64,000 nucleotides of DNA from Ottelia alismoides (GCA_037367405.1 JAZKJV010007257.1:124001-188000), one strand, 5' to 3'; counted from the stretch's first letter, positions 41,621 through 54,892 are shown. Notes: generated by a model not told the origin, from the sequence alone. Program-made: numbers and translations.

Positions 41621-42216
41621 GTAGCATCTCTCAAAGATGTATTGGCCAGAAAAGATGAGGAGATTGAGCGGTTGCGGCTGCAGAAGGATATGAGACCTCA
41701 ATATGCTAATTTGAGTAGCCGAAAGTTGGCAGCTAACTCACAGAGACCATTTTTAACTGCTAATACTCAGAGACGGCAGAAGTTTTTGGGTGGAAGACCT
41801 GTTGTACCCCTTGTGGACAAAGCTGCCTCAGATCCTGAGATTTGCTCAGATTACAGCGACAGACATTCTGAAGTTGGCTCTCTACAGTCGATGGATGATT
41901 TAAGGCATCATAGAGAATTCTTTTGCCACAGTAGGACCATGGAAGAGGACTCTGCAGATATTGATCTTTTGGGTTTGGATGGTGGAGATTTAGATGAGAG
42001 GTTAAGTGACATTTCAGATAGTGTTCTATCAATGGGAACAGAGACTGATGGCTCCATGTCTAGTGCAGTCGAGTTCACATTGTTTCCAGAAGTTAGCAAA
42101 CAAAATGAGGACAGTAAGCCAAATGAGGTTGACAGATCTTTGGATGAAAGTAAACAAAGTGACAGTATCAAGCTACTAAGTGATAGCAAAGCATCGGATG
42201 CTCCAAAGGAGAAAAG
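41621..42216 (+). CDS. Kinesin-14 exon: coiled coil and C-terminal region
   Basis: Acceptor TTTTACAG at 41613-41620, donor GTAAGT at 42217. It opens VASLKDVLARKDEEIERLRL, a coiled-coil continuation of the neck found after the motor in KIN-14 proteins. Then come a basic stretch with SSRKLAANSQRP and QRRQKFLGGRP, and an acidic serine-rich part (DIDLLGLDGGDLDERLSD, then repeated D/S/K). 596 bp, ending in phase 2. The acidic SD-rich part is less conserved in the family. It is the largest visible exon and is free of stops in only one frame. Confidence 0.93.
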
Positions 42217-42695
42217 GTAAGTGTTAACGCGTGTGTCATGTTTTTTTCAGTGGATTTTTTTTTGGAAATGCAGGGATTTCCCATCCATAATAAGTGGTGA
42301 TGATATATATGGTTTATTCATTAGTTAAGCAATAATAAATATCCATGAATCAACAAGAGTTTTTTCGAGGGCCACAACATTCTCCACGTAAAAGCTTTGT
42401 CTATGATATTTCATAACATTTCTTTCTAATTAAAACTCCCATAGAAAACCCCAAAGAATTGACATTTTCCCTTTTATTAGTGTAAGTTGCTTCTTTAAAA
42501 CTTCTCTAGAAGTAACTAGAACACCTCCACTGAGGTTGCAAGTTGGATTAGCTGGCCGTCATGGCTGAACTCATTTAATGGGAAATAATGCATATGGAGA
42601 CTGATAACCATTCGTTTTTACTTGACAAATTTTATTCTTTAATTTTTTGTTCTTTTTTATTTTAAAGATGTTTGACTTGGTGGTTTGCGTGCTTT

Positions 42696-42715
42696 ACACA
42701 CACACACACACACAC
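42696..42715. repeat. (CA)n microsatellite
   Basis: Ten AC repeats in the kinesin intron. Confidence 0.95.
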
Positions 42716-43201
42716 CCATTTTTGGTTTCCATGTTTGTTGAAACATTAAAAGGGTGATATCCCACATGGGATCTCATCCAAAATTTAGTAAAAAGACGCC
42801 AATGATTATACTCTCAATGATGCTATATCATCCATGACGCAAACAACATTTCCGCACTATGCACCACATTCTCTACTTAGTACCTATTGCCTATGAACAT
42901 TCCGAACTCCTCTCATACCTAATAGGCCGAAGTACTGCAAGTGGTCATCTTTGTCTTGCTCCCTCTTGTATATCTCGTTCCTATCACTTCCTTCCTATCC
43001 GAAGCTTGCTCAAAGCATACCCATTGCAAACATTCATGGGATCCTTAGTTCTCCAACATTATGGCAGTGGGCATGTGTTTACCTAATTACTATGTTGATT
43101 TTCCCAAGGATATGAAGTGATATATTATATTTTGCATCTAGGTGGGTGTTATTATTGCGACTTGGTGAAGTAAGAAGCATAATATTGTTGCACTCGAAGT
43201 A

Positions 43202-46200
43202 TCACATCATTAAGTAGGTTATTGCCAAACTTATGATTATACAAAATTTCCTTATTATTTTTTGCACAGCATTGTTAGGCCTGTGAATCATGTGTGACAA
43301 TAAATCATTGCAAACAATTTGGTCTTCCACAGGAGAATTAAGCTTGTAGAGGTTGATTGGTACTACACATGGACCCTGATCCTGAATACGTTCATGTATA
43401 CTACACATGTTAGCTTAGAGGGTCAAGTAGAAAATCATCTTCACCAAAATACTGCACCCGACAACGGCGCCATTTGACAAACGTCAAATTTGCCTTTTTA
43501 ATATTGTCGTATTATCGTAGCATGGGAGGCAAATATGGTTATGCAAAGACCACATTTTCGAATATGTGGACATTATTTTACTTGGTAAGTCTACCAAGGC
43601 CGAACTCAGGGACATGAGCATGTTCGTCTATTTATCAAATTTTATCTATTTAATTTATGTGATTATTTTCAAGTCTTTTGGGTCTTCATCCAGATGCGCA
43701 ACATAATGCAGGAAAAACAATGCAAGTAATGATGCATAAAAGAGATGCAATTTTTATTTTATTTTTCAATGCAATCATAAGATTATGCATGAACATAATG
43801 CATGAATAATGAAATGCTAGACAAAATGCACAAGATTAGTTACAAATATGCCCTATAGAATATAGAAGCAATGAGCATAAATTGATTTAATTCCATAGTC
43901 AAAATGAGTCTAAAAATCAATAAAAGCCTCCAATAATGGCAAGAGTTATCATGCAAGAGACACTGTATAACATTAAAATTCATCAATTAATTTAGTGTCA
44001 AATCCAAAATTTAAAAAAGCTATTAGGTATAGAATGAAATAAGCTTCAAAACGACACTAAAATCGTGCCATTTGGATTTAATATGCTCAAGTTATGAAAG
44101 AAACATCGTAAAAGCATAAATGTAATAAAAATGTGAGAAAAATAAAGATAACGATTGCAAATAGGTCTCTGCAAGGACCCATTTGCAAATTATGAAAATC
44201 GACGGGGGTCCAATGCAATTTATCCTTTGCGTGGAGGGGCCTTTTTGAAATTTCCAGAAGCTGGTTGGGTCCTCCCTGTAAAATACCCAGGCAAACATGT
44301 GAAGCACGTGCCTGGGGACCAAAATGTAATATGTGATAGTTGCAGGGCCTTCTATATAAATTACCCAACCCCTCACGTGCCACGCACGCGAGTGGTCAGG
44401 CTCGGGAGACTTTGCAGCTTCGGAGAATGGCTCGTGTGACTTAGCAGCTTCGGGTAGTATGTAGCTTGTCTAGGAAGGCTCGGCAGACGCAACAACTTCG
44501 GAGAATGGCTCGGGTAACCCGCGCCTGCAGGTCCGGAGGGGGACGACGTGGCTCCATCGGGGTCGTTGAGTGGCCACCGAGGGGCGCCATCCAACGACGC
44601 CTGCTCTTCGTCTCCGCCGGAGGAACAATGACGTACTTGGAGCTCCGGCGAAGCTGCCAAAGCTCCATTGTGCTCCTTCGTAGTCGTATAAGGTCGCCGG
44701 AGCTTCGTGGGCATCAGGCGAGGACGGCTGACGGAAGGCGGAGCTACGAGGGTAGCTGTAGGTGGCAGTCGACGTAGCGTCACCAGAGATGCTGCTCGAG
44801 ATCGGAGATTGTGTTGGAATTCTGACCGTTGAAGAAACCTGCAAGAGTTAATTGTATAGCCAAAGCGTCTAGGTGATAAGTGGGGTGGAGTAAGGTCTCG
44901 TACGAGCAGAAGAGTGAGAGACCAGGTCTCCATCCCTGACGAGCCGAAGGGGAGTTGGGGTGAAGCGGAGGGGGGTCTTGGAGAAGGTGGTTGGGAGTTG
45001 GTGAAGGTGAGGGATGGATGGCAGAGGCGTTGAGCTGATCGAGTGATAGTGGAATTGGATGTAGACGACAGGAAAATGCGGAGAAATTATAAGAAAATAA
45101 AGAAGGAGAAGAGTACCTCGTCTGAGAGGGGAATTGGCGGAGGAAGTGATCCTCGGGTCTTCATTTTACCTGGCCGATCGGTCCAGGGAGTCTGCGATGC
45201 CGGAAGCGTCACGACATTGCCGGCGAAGCCATGGATCATATCAGAGTAGGGAGAGGCCATGATGTCCCTCATCCGACCTCTGTCTGTAACATGGAAGCAG
45301 AGGAGGGCTAGGGCTTGTGCTCGTAGTTGGTGGATGGGGTGTCGAGGAGGCAGAGCGGAGGGATTTATAAGTGGAGGTGGATAGTGGTTATGTGGTGACG
45401 GGGGGTTTTGACGGTGGTTTGATGGTTGGGGAGTAATGGAGGTGCAATGATGGTTGTCGCGCGAGGATGGCGGAGGAACATGTTACGTGGTGGTGGCGCT
45501 AGGGAGCGATAGGTGCAATGATGGAGCTTCTGAAATGGAAATGGGGAAGGGCGTTGCGAGGTGTTACGGACAGGGGAGGGGAAGGCGTTTGAGAGGAAGA
45601 CAAGGTTATGGTCGTTGGATCTCATGATCCAATGGTTGAATGGAGGCGCAGGCGGACGCAACAGATCAGATCCTTAGGATCTGATCTAGTGGTGAAGGTT
45701 GAGGTGGGAACAGGTGGTCGAGATGGGAGTTAGGGTCCCATCCGATGGTGGAGATGAAGCATGTGACATGGCTAGGTGGGAGTCGTAGAATAGGAGAGAG
45801 ACCAAGCGGTTGAGATTAGGGCAAGTAGGGACGGGTAAGATCTAATCTGGGATCATATCTGATGGCTGTGAGAGGAGGGAGGAGGAACGATGGAGATAGA
45901 GGCGGGGGAGGCTTGATCAAAGGGCCAGAAATGAAGCCGGGTGTCGAGAGTAGGGGCGGTCGCATGGCAGTTCCAGAGAGCACCACGTGGCCGCTCGAGA
46001 ACAATCAATAAATAGAAAAATAAAAAATATAAAAGAAATAGTTAGAGGCAAAATTAGTAAAAAATTAAATTATGAAAGTTGTAGATCTCGATGAGATCTA
46101 CAAGTTTCATGTTGGATAAATAATCAAGAGAGGTCATTTGTACAAAAGTGTATTTTTGGGGGTATTTTTGATGGGTTAGAAACACCTCTTTTGGTTTTTG

Positions 46201-46550
46201 AGATTTTTGTATTTTTTGTCTCTTTTAAAGGTCAAGGCAATTAATTAACTTAATTTTTATGGTTTTTAATACGAATTAAAAACAAATAAAATAGTAGTAA
46301 TTAAATACAATAAATATAGTGTTAATTATACATATAATCTATACAATATAATACATGTTAAGCATAATGAATTATCTTCACCAAGCATTAATTATTGTAG
46401 TAATTAAATACAGTAATAATGAATTATCAGTTATTTTTATTGAATTATTTAAGCAAGGAGATTAATAATTTGATTTTAACTTGATGAATACGAGATTCAT
46501 CAGAAGGTCAAGTAGAAAATTATCTTCACCAAAATACTACACCCGAAAGT
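43202..46550 (-). mobile_element. Remnant of a Ty3/gypsy-type element: long LTR with tRNA-Asp-type primer site
   Basis: Minus-strand TGGCGCCGTTGTCGGG at about 43457-43475 matches the tRNA-Asp-type primer site of many plant gypsy elements. The sequence before it on that strand (43478 up to about 46505) would be the LTR, and has a minus-strand TATA box (CTTATAAATCC near 45370). The 40-bp leader after the primer site (AGTATTTTGGTGAAGAT context, 43417-43457) recurs at 46507-46550 on the far side of the LTR. This suggests leader-LTR-leader after internal deletion. No gag or pol recognised; the minus frame 43202-43408 is unassigned. Confidence 0.5.
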
Positions 46551-47044
46551 TCATTCCATCCATGCAGTTCCAAGTTGAGCATGATTGATATCTATGCTTA
46601 TGCTTGAAGGGGGGTGTTTAGGTTAAGACGTATGAGTTGGTGGCTTGAGTTATCTGGACCTCATTCCGTTTTCTCTCTTTGTTTATTCTTCCCCAAATAG
46701 GGGTGTGTTATGGGCTTCTTTCTGTATAAAGAGGACTTGGACTTAGTATTGAAGCTTGATATACATTCATTTACTTTTCCTGTTTGTCAATTGGAATACT
46801 CTCTTGTAGGAAAGAGTCAAGAATGCAACTTTTTTATTTATGTTAATGTGTTTTCATGGCGTAATATCTGGATACTCTTTTTTTCATTTTATTATATCAA
46901 TATTTAGTGTTTGCTTTGTTTAGGTTGAATCAGCTAGATTATGAAAGCTGTCTTAAAGAATGTCAGTTTCTCCAATTGTTTATGGCTGGAAAAGTATATC
47001 TGAATTTCTAACTTTATTTTCTTTTGTGTCTTGTTTTTGTGCAG

Positions 47045-47145
47045 CGCTGCTTCTATACCGCGTCTACCTCCATCACCAATGCACAAGGCCAGACCATCAG
47101 CATTAGCTCAGTCTAGATTGAAGGAGACACTCAGGAGTACTTCCC
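47045..47145 (+). CDS. Kinesin-14 exon: basic proline/serine-rich tail
   Basis: Acceptor TTTTGTGCAG ends at 47044; donor GTGAGT starts at 47146. With the AG from the previous exon it reads SAASIPRLPPSPMHKARPSA and then LAQSRLKETLRSTS. Proline- and arginine-rich tails like this are common at the C-terminus of plant KIN-14 proteins and may bind microtubules (inference). 101 bp; ends with one base of the next codon. Confidence 0.88.
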
Positions 47146-48646
47146 GTGAGTATGATGCAATTTATCATTTTCATTTTCTAGGAAAAATCTTAAAAAAGGG
47201 TAAAAGGAACTGATTAACATTTGTTTGGAAACTATTTTTGTCTCTCGTTCATATGGAAAATTTGAAGTTCGAGTTTTTGGTGTTATATCCTTGTGGAGGG
47301 CAAATAACAAATGGTCATAGAGCTAAAGTTGCATGTAGGTATGTTCTTAATAGAATAGTGTTTGATTCCTCTCATTTTTTGCATTTCGCGGGGTTTTCTC
47401 CTTGGCAGGGGACTTCGTAATTTTGTAAAATATCTGGACCAGGAAAAAGATATCTTGTCGTGGACTTGTTTACTATGTAGTTTAAAGTTAAGAAGGATAC
47501 TCTATTGGGATGGGTTATGCACTTGCACTCATGGATAATTATAGTCATTGGTTTTCTTTTTTGTATGGATAAGTTTTTGGTCACCTGGAAGTGTAATTTC
47601 ATAATTGTTGGTGAAATATAACACAATCAGCATCGTAGATCATCCTTTATGAAGGGTAACTTGAGTAAAAAACAATCAAGACAGTCTATATATGGACAGA
47701 GGCATCATTTTTCATATGCATAAACTACATTTCATAATAGTTTAGTATTTTCTGTCATTATCTGTGGATAAGTTCTGACGATGACCTTCATTACAACCCG
47801 GGTTTCATTTTATATCATTATTATGCTTTTAATTCTGGACTACCTTTGACATTCTGCCCATTTTATATGAGCCAAGTTTGACTTTCAAAGGCATCACAAC
47901 TCAAAGATCTGGCGATTCCAGTCTAGATATAAGCTCCAAGCAAACATGTTTCAGGACCAGTATCTGACAACAAATGTCTGCTTTAATATACGGATCACCT
48001 AGTAACACTTCAATAAGGTTTTGGTGACTCTTCTTGCATCTTCTGTGACAATTTCATGACTCATTTTATATAGAAGTTTTGCTCAACTGAGAAAAGGATT
48101 ACATGGTGCTGCACATGGTACCTTATTCAGCAGCTTATATCAAGAAGCAAAATTTTCAGTTTGCTCTGTAGTCTTCTTACGAAATTTTTCTTGGGGTCTT
48201 CCCATAATGGAAAATGTGGGGAATAGATCCAACCTTGACGAACCTTAGTTTGGGTTGGATGGACCGACGGAGTGAGATTCTTTTCGATGGTTGGTGATTT
48301 GTTTGAAAACAGTGTGAGTGCATTTGGTTTCTTGAGATATACGAGGCAACACTTCTGTGAAGTGCGGATGTTTGTATTGAACTTTTTCACAGTTGTTGAG
48401 ATTGTTGTGTAATGTTTACTATTGATATTTTCATTCAGATAAAAGGTAAACATTCAATTTCTGGTGTCAAGTGAGAAATGTATCATTGCCATGGGGTGAA
48501 AAACGGTATTGAGGAATAGTACTTATTTTGGAGCAACACACATGATTTGATTTTTTATGGTTCATGTGATCAACTTAGTTGCAACATGAATTTCCTTAAA
48601 CTTCTTTTTGCATCTGTCAAATATTGATATGCTTGTCATTTCTCAG
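47146..48646 (+). other. Kinesin intron, 1.5 kb
   Basis: Flanked by GTGAGT and TTTCTCAG. AT-rich, no transposon or exon recognised. Contrasts in size with the 26.6-kb intron of the same gene. Confidence 0.75.
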
Positions 48647-48714
48647 TCCCAAGAAGAGCATCCACAAGCTTGTTGGCATCCTCGACCACAAGGCCATTGA
48701 GGCGGCGGCCATGA
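48647..48714 (+). CDS. Kinesin-14 last coding exon
   Basis: Acceptor CATTTCTCAG ends at 48646. Joined to the previous base it reads LPRRASTSLLASSTTRPLRR and RP, then TGA (48712-48714). A serine/threonine- and arginine-rich end fits the preceding exon. The 3' UTR follows; no clear AATAAA signal was seen up to 49300. Exon identity rests on splice sites, phase and composition because this tail is poorly conserved. Confidence 0.8.
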
Positions 48715-50130
48715 AATGATATTTATGAATCTGCTGCAGGACTTTGCAGGTTGCAGCATTGAATCATCTTGCAGGTAGTATTATTTTCGCCCTGCAGTGT
48801 AGTTATCTGTATCCTAGCTAAGGATCCACGATTGTAGGTGTTGTAATTATAGTAGGTGAATGTCCTTGTGGCGGTGTATTTGAAAATTCGGTCATATTCT
48901 TGCTGCATATTAATCCTGTTTCTTCTGTAGCATTCATGTTTTTTACCTGAAAGTTAATGTGTCTTTGTCGAAGTTTCTCCCTCTAGGGAATTCATATGCT
49001 ACAGTGAACTTTAAGAATTTGTAGCACCTGTGGTGTGATTAATCAATTGATCCGTAAGTGGATTTTATGAAACCGATCCAGTTTCGGCATATGAGAGTAT
49101 CAAAGACGTGGATACCCAATGCTGCTAATGTGTGACATCAAGAACATGGATGGACTTTGTGGTGTATTAACATGTTGCAGAAAATACGTTTTTGCTCGTT
49201 ATGTCCTTTTGCAATATTTCAGGTTTCTGCCTCCATAGTCCACATGCATAGAAGATCGGTAGCCCTGAATATAATCCTCATTTGAATTGTAATGTACTTA
49301 GGTATTTAGTCATATCATATTTAGAATCGATCTTTCTTTGATTTGTATTGATCCCAATTTGTGTCCTATTGTTTAATAATATGATTTTCAAAATTAGCAT
49401 TTTTATGGATTTACGAATTCGTTCATCTGAGTTATATCTTAGTCCGTTTCTTTTCTTCATACTACATTGATAAGCCAAAAAAATAATTATTTTAATTTTG
49501 TGTTGCATCTCATCCTGTCGTAAAAAAATGATGGAAACATCAATGATAACACGATATAAAGATGACACAAGATATGACATCTATTTAAGAACCGCGCAAA
49601 AAAGATTGGCACGTCCTGAATTTATATCTTTGTAAAATCACCACAATTTTTCATTGGAAAAACATGGAAAAAATATGTTAAAATCGACCTTGTTCTTCCA
49701 TTGAAAATCCATACTTAAAAATTGTTAGAACGATTCTCGCGCAGAATGACCGAGTGGTCAAAACCGTCGCCGACGGTTGCGCGAGGGCCGGGTCTCACGG
49801 AGGCCGTAACCGTCGGGCGTGGGGGAGGGGGCGGACTTGGCGAGGGGACATTCACGCCCCTATATATGACTACCTCCATAAGGAGGGGAAGAGATCCGAG
49901 AACAACTCTCGCCATAGGGAGCCCCTTCTCATTCTCTCCATCTCTCTCTCTCTATTCTCTCTCGTTTAAGAAGAAGGTGAAGATGCCGACGTACCTCGAC
50001 ACGATCCGAGAAAAATGTAGTCTTGGATGGTGAGATCTAAAATTGTGTGGAGTTGCATTGAGTTTTTCATGTCCCATTGGAATTTGAGCTCTTGTTAGAT
50101 TCTCGAGGTCGTAGTAGCTTGTGCAAAGCT
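48715..50130. other. Region downstream of the kinesin gene
   Basis: 48715 to about 49300 probably holds the 3' UTR. 49740-50035 is GC-rich: CCCTATATATGACTACC near 49860, a CT-rich leader (49920-49965) and a short frame starting ATGCCGACGTACC (49983). It looks promoter-like, as in an LTR or a small gene start, but I found no protein match and no matching LTR pair. Confidence 0.4.
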
Positions 50131-51234
50131 GAGGCAGTGGTGTTCGGTTTGAGAATAAGGATGGAAAATAAGGAGAATAAGGATAAGAATATTCTTTCGA
50201 CTAGAGTATAGGAATAAGGAGAATAAGGTGAAATAAGTGTTATTCTCTGTTTGGTTAATTATTGAATGTTAAGGATAAGGTTTGAAAGTTAGTTAAAGTT
50301 GGTTATTTGTTTTGATGATTTCAAATATATAATCGTCACTTACGCATTGATACGAATTTCCACCTGAAAATTAAATGTCCAAAATCCATGAAGATAATGT
50401 CCAGCTACGTTATTTATTACATTATGTCATGCTTATTGTACACGGACTCCTTTGCAATCTCATACGTTGAGGTTGATTCAGCTGTCATTTACACCATCAG
50501 TTTCTGCTTAAATCTTCTCTGTAACCAAGGATTGTATCAGGTTCAACGTTGATGACTTTACCTTGTATCCGTTGAATCTTTGTATAGTATGAATTGACGT
50601 GATAATTCTTCTCATTGGAATGTATAAATTGAACTTAAATTTTATTAAAGCAAAAAAGCACCTCTTAGGGGCAACTATACCACAAACGATCCTCGGTATC
50701 CTTGTATCTGTGCAAGTTCTCGAAGAGAAGGTTGGCATCGTCCGGGCATAAACATCTACGCATGTGAGTCTTTGTCCAATCGCAACGAAGCATGGCCCCA
50801 ACTAGGTTTGTTTCTCGGAGAAAATTCAAATACCATTATATCATAAAAAGAGTCATACAAAAATTAAGCATTGTCCAGTTTTTCAAAACAAAATGGGCAA
50901 ATATTTACCAAGAATTTTTCCTCCGATTGCATCTTCTGCATACAAACCAACATTGACGATTTCGTTGGTTAAGACACACCACCATAGTAGCTGCTAATCC
51001 ATGTCCGATGCTGCACCATTGATTGGTTATTTGAAACATGGAGCATCATCATCGGGATATGAAATCATGATCACGATAAAATTAACAACGCAATTGAATT
51101 GGAAAACATCCCATCTGTTGCACATAAAGTGTTCACGATACTATATGGTACAACATCGATGTAAGGTCACAAGTAGTAATTGATCAAATATGAAAACAAA
51201 TAGATGGAGAAACACAGATGATTTAAGAAGATGG

Positions 51235-51771
51235 CTAAGCATTCTCCCACATGGTTGTTGCTAAACTGTCACGCGACACTTTTCTGGCTCGGATGTCTTT
51301 CTTGGAGACCATGTTATTACTCGATGCAAAGTTGTTATTGAAGTCCTCGTCGCATGTTATGGACTTCGCATGGACCTGACCTTGTGCTGAGTCTCGGGTA
51401 AATGCGCTCGATATATGATCCCCGCCATGAACATTGCAGATAAAATTGTTGATAGTGCAACACACCATTACCACCATCACCTATTTCTCAAAGCTGTATA
51501 GTGGTCGTTCACTGCTTGCATTGAATCGAGCCTTCATAATCCTGAATGTACTTTCGACAATTGACTGAAGTTGTGAGTGTCTGTGATTGAACATCTCTTC
51601 GGGCCCGGCATATATGCGACCCCCTCCAAACCCTAAACTGCGGCAGGTGCACAATGACTCCATGGTATGCTGTGAGGATGGTATCTGCGTTCGCATATCC
51701 TCAATCCAGAAGGAACTTCCGACCATTCGATACACGACGCCCTCATCTAATTCCCACATCAACACCTTCAT
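51235..51771 (-). pseudogene. PIF/Harbinger transposase C-terminal part, one in-frame stop
   Basis: Reads YAGPEEMFNHRHSQLQSIVE, then STFRIMKARF, SFEK, stop (51481-51483), then VMVVMVCCTINNFICNVHGG. This is the end of the DDE_Tnp_4 domain (N-x-R-H-S, F-x-x-x-K-x-R-F, C-C-x-x-H/N-N-F-I). The amber stop falls where the family usually has Gln. The N-terminal catalytic part upstream (beyond 51771) is not recognisable. The final tail KKDIRARKVSRDSLATTMW is open to 51235. Confidence 0.85.
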
Positions 51772-52188
51772 GTCACCGGCAGACCCCTCCTACTCAACGC
51801 TCATGTATAGAAATCATGAATCATACATATTGCCACAATCCTCCATGCTTTTAAGGTTCCAAAGATAGTATTAAAAAGAGAAATTACATTATTAAACAGA
51901 CAGTTTATGAAAAGTATCAATTCATTAGCAGATTGTTGCAATCTTTCGTGCTTTTTAAGGTCAAGTGTCCCTAGGGCTTGTTGAGTTGGATAGCTACCCA
52001 TATAACTAACTTAGCCGGGATGGTCTTGGCACGATTGAAGATGATTCGTTCGTAAGGATCACAGAGGCTGTGTGAGAGCTTGATTTGTGCCTCGAGAAAG
52101 ATGCCCGAAAGCAATGCGTCCAACTTGCCCAGTATCTCCTCCGCCCCTTCATGTGGATTATTGGGGGTCCATGCTCGATCTACTCCCT

Positions 52189-52890
52189 TTATATTTTACA
52201 TGTGGGCATCACTCCGAGAACGCTTGCTAGCCAATGTTTGTCCCTTGTCGAATCTCTGTGTCGCCTTCTGCTAGATGGTTGATTGGGTTGCTCCTCTTGC
52301 TGGATGGGATCAGGCACCTCAGGCACATCTATTTCCTCTTTGAGCTCATCCTCAAAGGCTTGATGTGTACATGTGTCCCCCTCAAAAAAGACTTCAAACG
52401 ATCCCAATAGTGTGGTTTGGGATGAGAAGGTGTATGTCCCCCTGGCGGTGTACTCTCCCACCATTACATCTACCAGGTCGTAGTAAGGGAAGGACTTCCT
52501 TTGGTACGACTTGTAAGCCTTATTGATCTGAAGGAAACAATATTTGATAAAATGCTATAGACATATCTTACAATCTCTACCGTAGACTAATTTACTTACA
52601 TACTGTATGCCAAGCTGACTCATCAGGTGCGACTATTGTAGAGGACACCGGGTCCCAACCCCATCCGCTCTTTCTCATCAGGTGTACAAAGGAGGAATAG
52701 TTCTTCCTTATTGTCTTCCATCTATTAATGAGCTTCGACTTATCACAGTTCTTCCCCAGTCTGCACGTTGAAGTGAGCTATGATTCTATGCCATGCGGGT
52801 GTTGTGAAGGACCCTCCAACCCAGTCACCTATATCGAATTGGTGCTTGCAATTGAAGAAGACACTCGTCCATGGCGGGTGTTCATTTCAC
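52189..52890 (-). pseudogene. SANT/Myb-like ORF1 of the Harbinger element, two exons
   Basis: Exon 1 (52604 up to about 52890) reads NCKHQFDIGDWVGGSFTTPA, WHRIIAHFNVQTGKNCDKSK, LINRWKTIRKNYSSFVHLMR and GWGWDPVSSTIVAPDESAWH, a SANT-like DNA-binding domain. Donor GTATGT and acceptor TTCCTTCAG bound a 76-bp intron (52528-52603), joined in phase 0. Exon 2 (52189-52527) reads INKAYKSYQRKSFPYYDLVD, then an acidic, Gln/Pro-rich tail to a stop. The start of the protein is not clear (stop near 52910). Such proteins act with the transposase in binding element ends. It might still be translated; a host gene of the same fold is possible. Confidence 0.72.
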
Positions 52891-53589
52891 TCAGTGTGCA
52901 ATGGAATCATTGTCCGCAATGTGTACCCCCGAGGAGCTCACACCACCCGTGGCCATCCTATAGGAATGTGGTTAAACGACATAGTCACATTCTAATAAAG
53001 GAGTTCGAATCTCAATAAACTCCAAATACCAAAATTTAAACTCACATCACGTCAAACCCATTAGCATGATACTGTGTGGATGCTCAGATGGTCGAGCACT
53101 TGATAGCCAGCATAATCAAGGTCCCAATCCCAGCATAATCAGGCTACCAATTCAAATGTTTGGTCTAAAAAGAACCAACATGATAGAGAATCACAATCAG
53201 AAAGCAGGAGCTCTGTGCAACTCATCAAGAAAGCTAACACAACACAAAGCTACAAGGCTCCATAGATCTTCCCCATGAAAGGAGAGATATTACCCATCAT
53301 CCAAACAAAAATAGGGTAAATTCGATGGAGCAAAGCATGAATGAATCACAACAGGAACTAACCAGGCCAAACATGAAATGATATCTAACAAGGCATATGA
53401 ATCACGACAGGAACTAACCAGACCAAAATGGTGGTGCAAACAATCCCAGTACCATTATTGTAAGCATGTAATGCAACATCCAAACATCCCAGGACCATAT
53501 TAATTACATCATATAACACAACATCCAAACTAATCCCAATAATCTCCAATCAGAAAACAAAATGTGAAACAGGATGTATAAAGCCCAAT

Positions 53590-54620
53590 AATTCCGATGA
53601 CAACATAGATGCATCAGAAATAGGTAGATCAAATCAACACAACAACCCATAAAAGTGAGCTCAGATCATCACCAATTCAACACAATACATACTACGAAGA
53701 TGTGTCCACCAAAACCAACCTATAAAACTACTTAAATCTACTCCCAATGACATCATAGATGCGTCAGGAATAGGGATAGCAAAACATCACAGAAGCACGC
53801 AAAGGCATGCTCAAATCATCACCAATTCAACACAATGCATACAACAGAGATGCGTCCCCCAAAACCAACCTATAAAACCACTTAAATCTGCTCCTAATGA
53901 CAACATAGATGCGTCAAAAATAGAGATAGCAAATCATCACTGCAACCTACAATGGCGAGCTCAGATCATCACCAATTCAACACACTGCATACAACAGAGA
54001 TGCATCTACCGAAACAAGCCACAAAAATCCAATAAATCTTCTTCCAAAAATAACAGAGATGCATCAACAGTAGGGAGAGCAAATCATCACATCGACTAAC
54101 AATGGGAAGCTCAGATCATCAACCATCAATAGAGTGCATACAACAAAGATGCATCTATTAAAATCAGCCACGAAAACCACGTAAATCTTCTCCCAATGTC
54201 ATCATAATTGCATCGTAAATAGGGAAAGCAAATCATCACAACAACCAACAATGGCAAGCATAGAACAACATCCATCAACAAAATGCATATAGCATACATG
54301 CATCTATCATAATTTTGACACAAAAACAAAAAAATCTTCTCCCAGTGATAGCATATTGCATCAAAGAGAGGGAGGACAAATCATCGCATCAGCCAACAAA
54401 TGCAAGCTCATATCATCAACCATCAACATATTGCATACAATAAAGACGCATCCACCAAAACCAACCTATAAAACCACTTAAATTTATGACCAAATGACAA
54501 CACAGATGCATTAGAATTAGGGAGAGCAATTATCACAGTAGCCAACAAAGGCAAGTTCAGATCATCACCAATTCAACAAAATGCATGAAACAAAGATGCA
54601 TCCACACAAGAATAATGCCA
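53590..54620. repeat. 150-bp tandem repeat array, about 6.5 copies
   Basis: The AGATGCATC/AGATGCGTC landmark recurs at 53607, 53757, 53907, 54057, then about 54207, 54357 and 54504, a steady 150-bp step. Each unit also holds CAGATCATCACCAATTCAAC and a second GATGCRTC about 80 bp on, so the unit may be an old dimer. Units are about 75-85% alike, with the best matches among the left ones. Confidence 0.9.
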
Positions 54621-54892
54621 AATCGTTGATAGAAGAGCATAACCAACTTTCCAAATCAATCAACTATCTCTACAACGAGCTCCATGGGATTTTGGTTTGA
54701 TAGAAGACTCAAGTGGTATGATCGATAAAAAACATGTGCAATACATTCTTCAGTCTAAAATAAAGTTGGTATTATAGACCCAATCAAAGAATCCGATCTC
54801 CTAAAAAGACTCCAATTTTGTCAAACAACAGGTTGACATATATTGTACGTTGATAGATATTTCTCGCCAAAGAACATGAAAGTGGATCAAAC

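Larger units (their letters stand above)
42217..47044 (+). other. 4.8-kb kinesin intron with LTR-element remnants
   Basis: Contains a (CA)10 microsatellite at 42696-42715 and, from 43410 to 46550, a probable gypsy LTR. No coding exon of the host gene was found inside. Confidence 0.7.

Noticed and set aside
44373..45700. Host gene in the GC-rich region of the kinesin intron
   Set aside because: Frames are open on both strands, lack known motifs and the region is bracketed by retroelement leader repeats; better explained as LTR sequence.
49722..50033. Small gene starting at 49983 or 49722
   Set aside because: TATA-like and CT-rich features are suggestive, but the frames are short and end quickly, with no homolog recognised and no splice continuation seen.
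53600..54620. CRISPR-like array
   Set aside because: Units are 150-bp head-to-tail repeats without short identical repeats separated by unique spacers; plant context.
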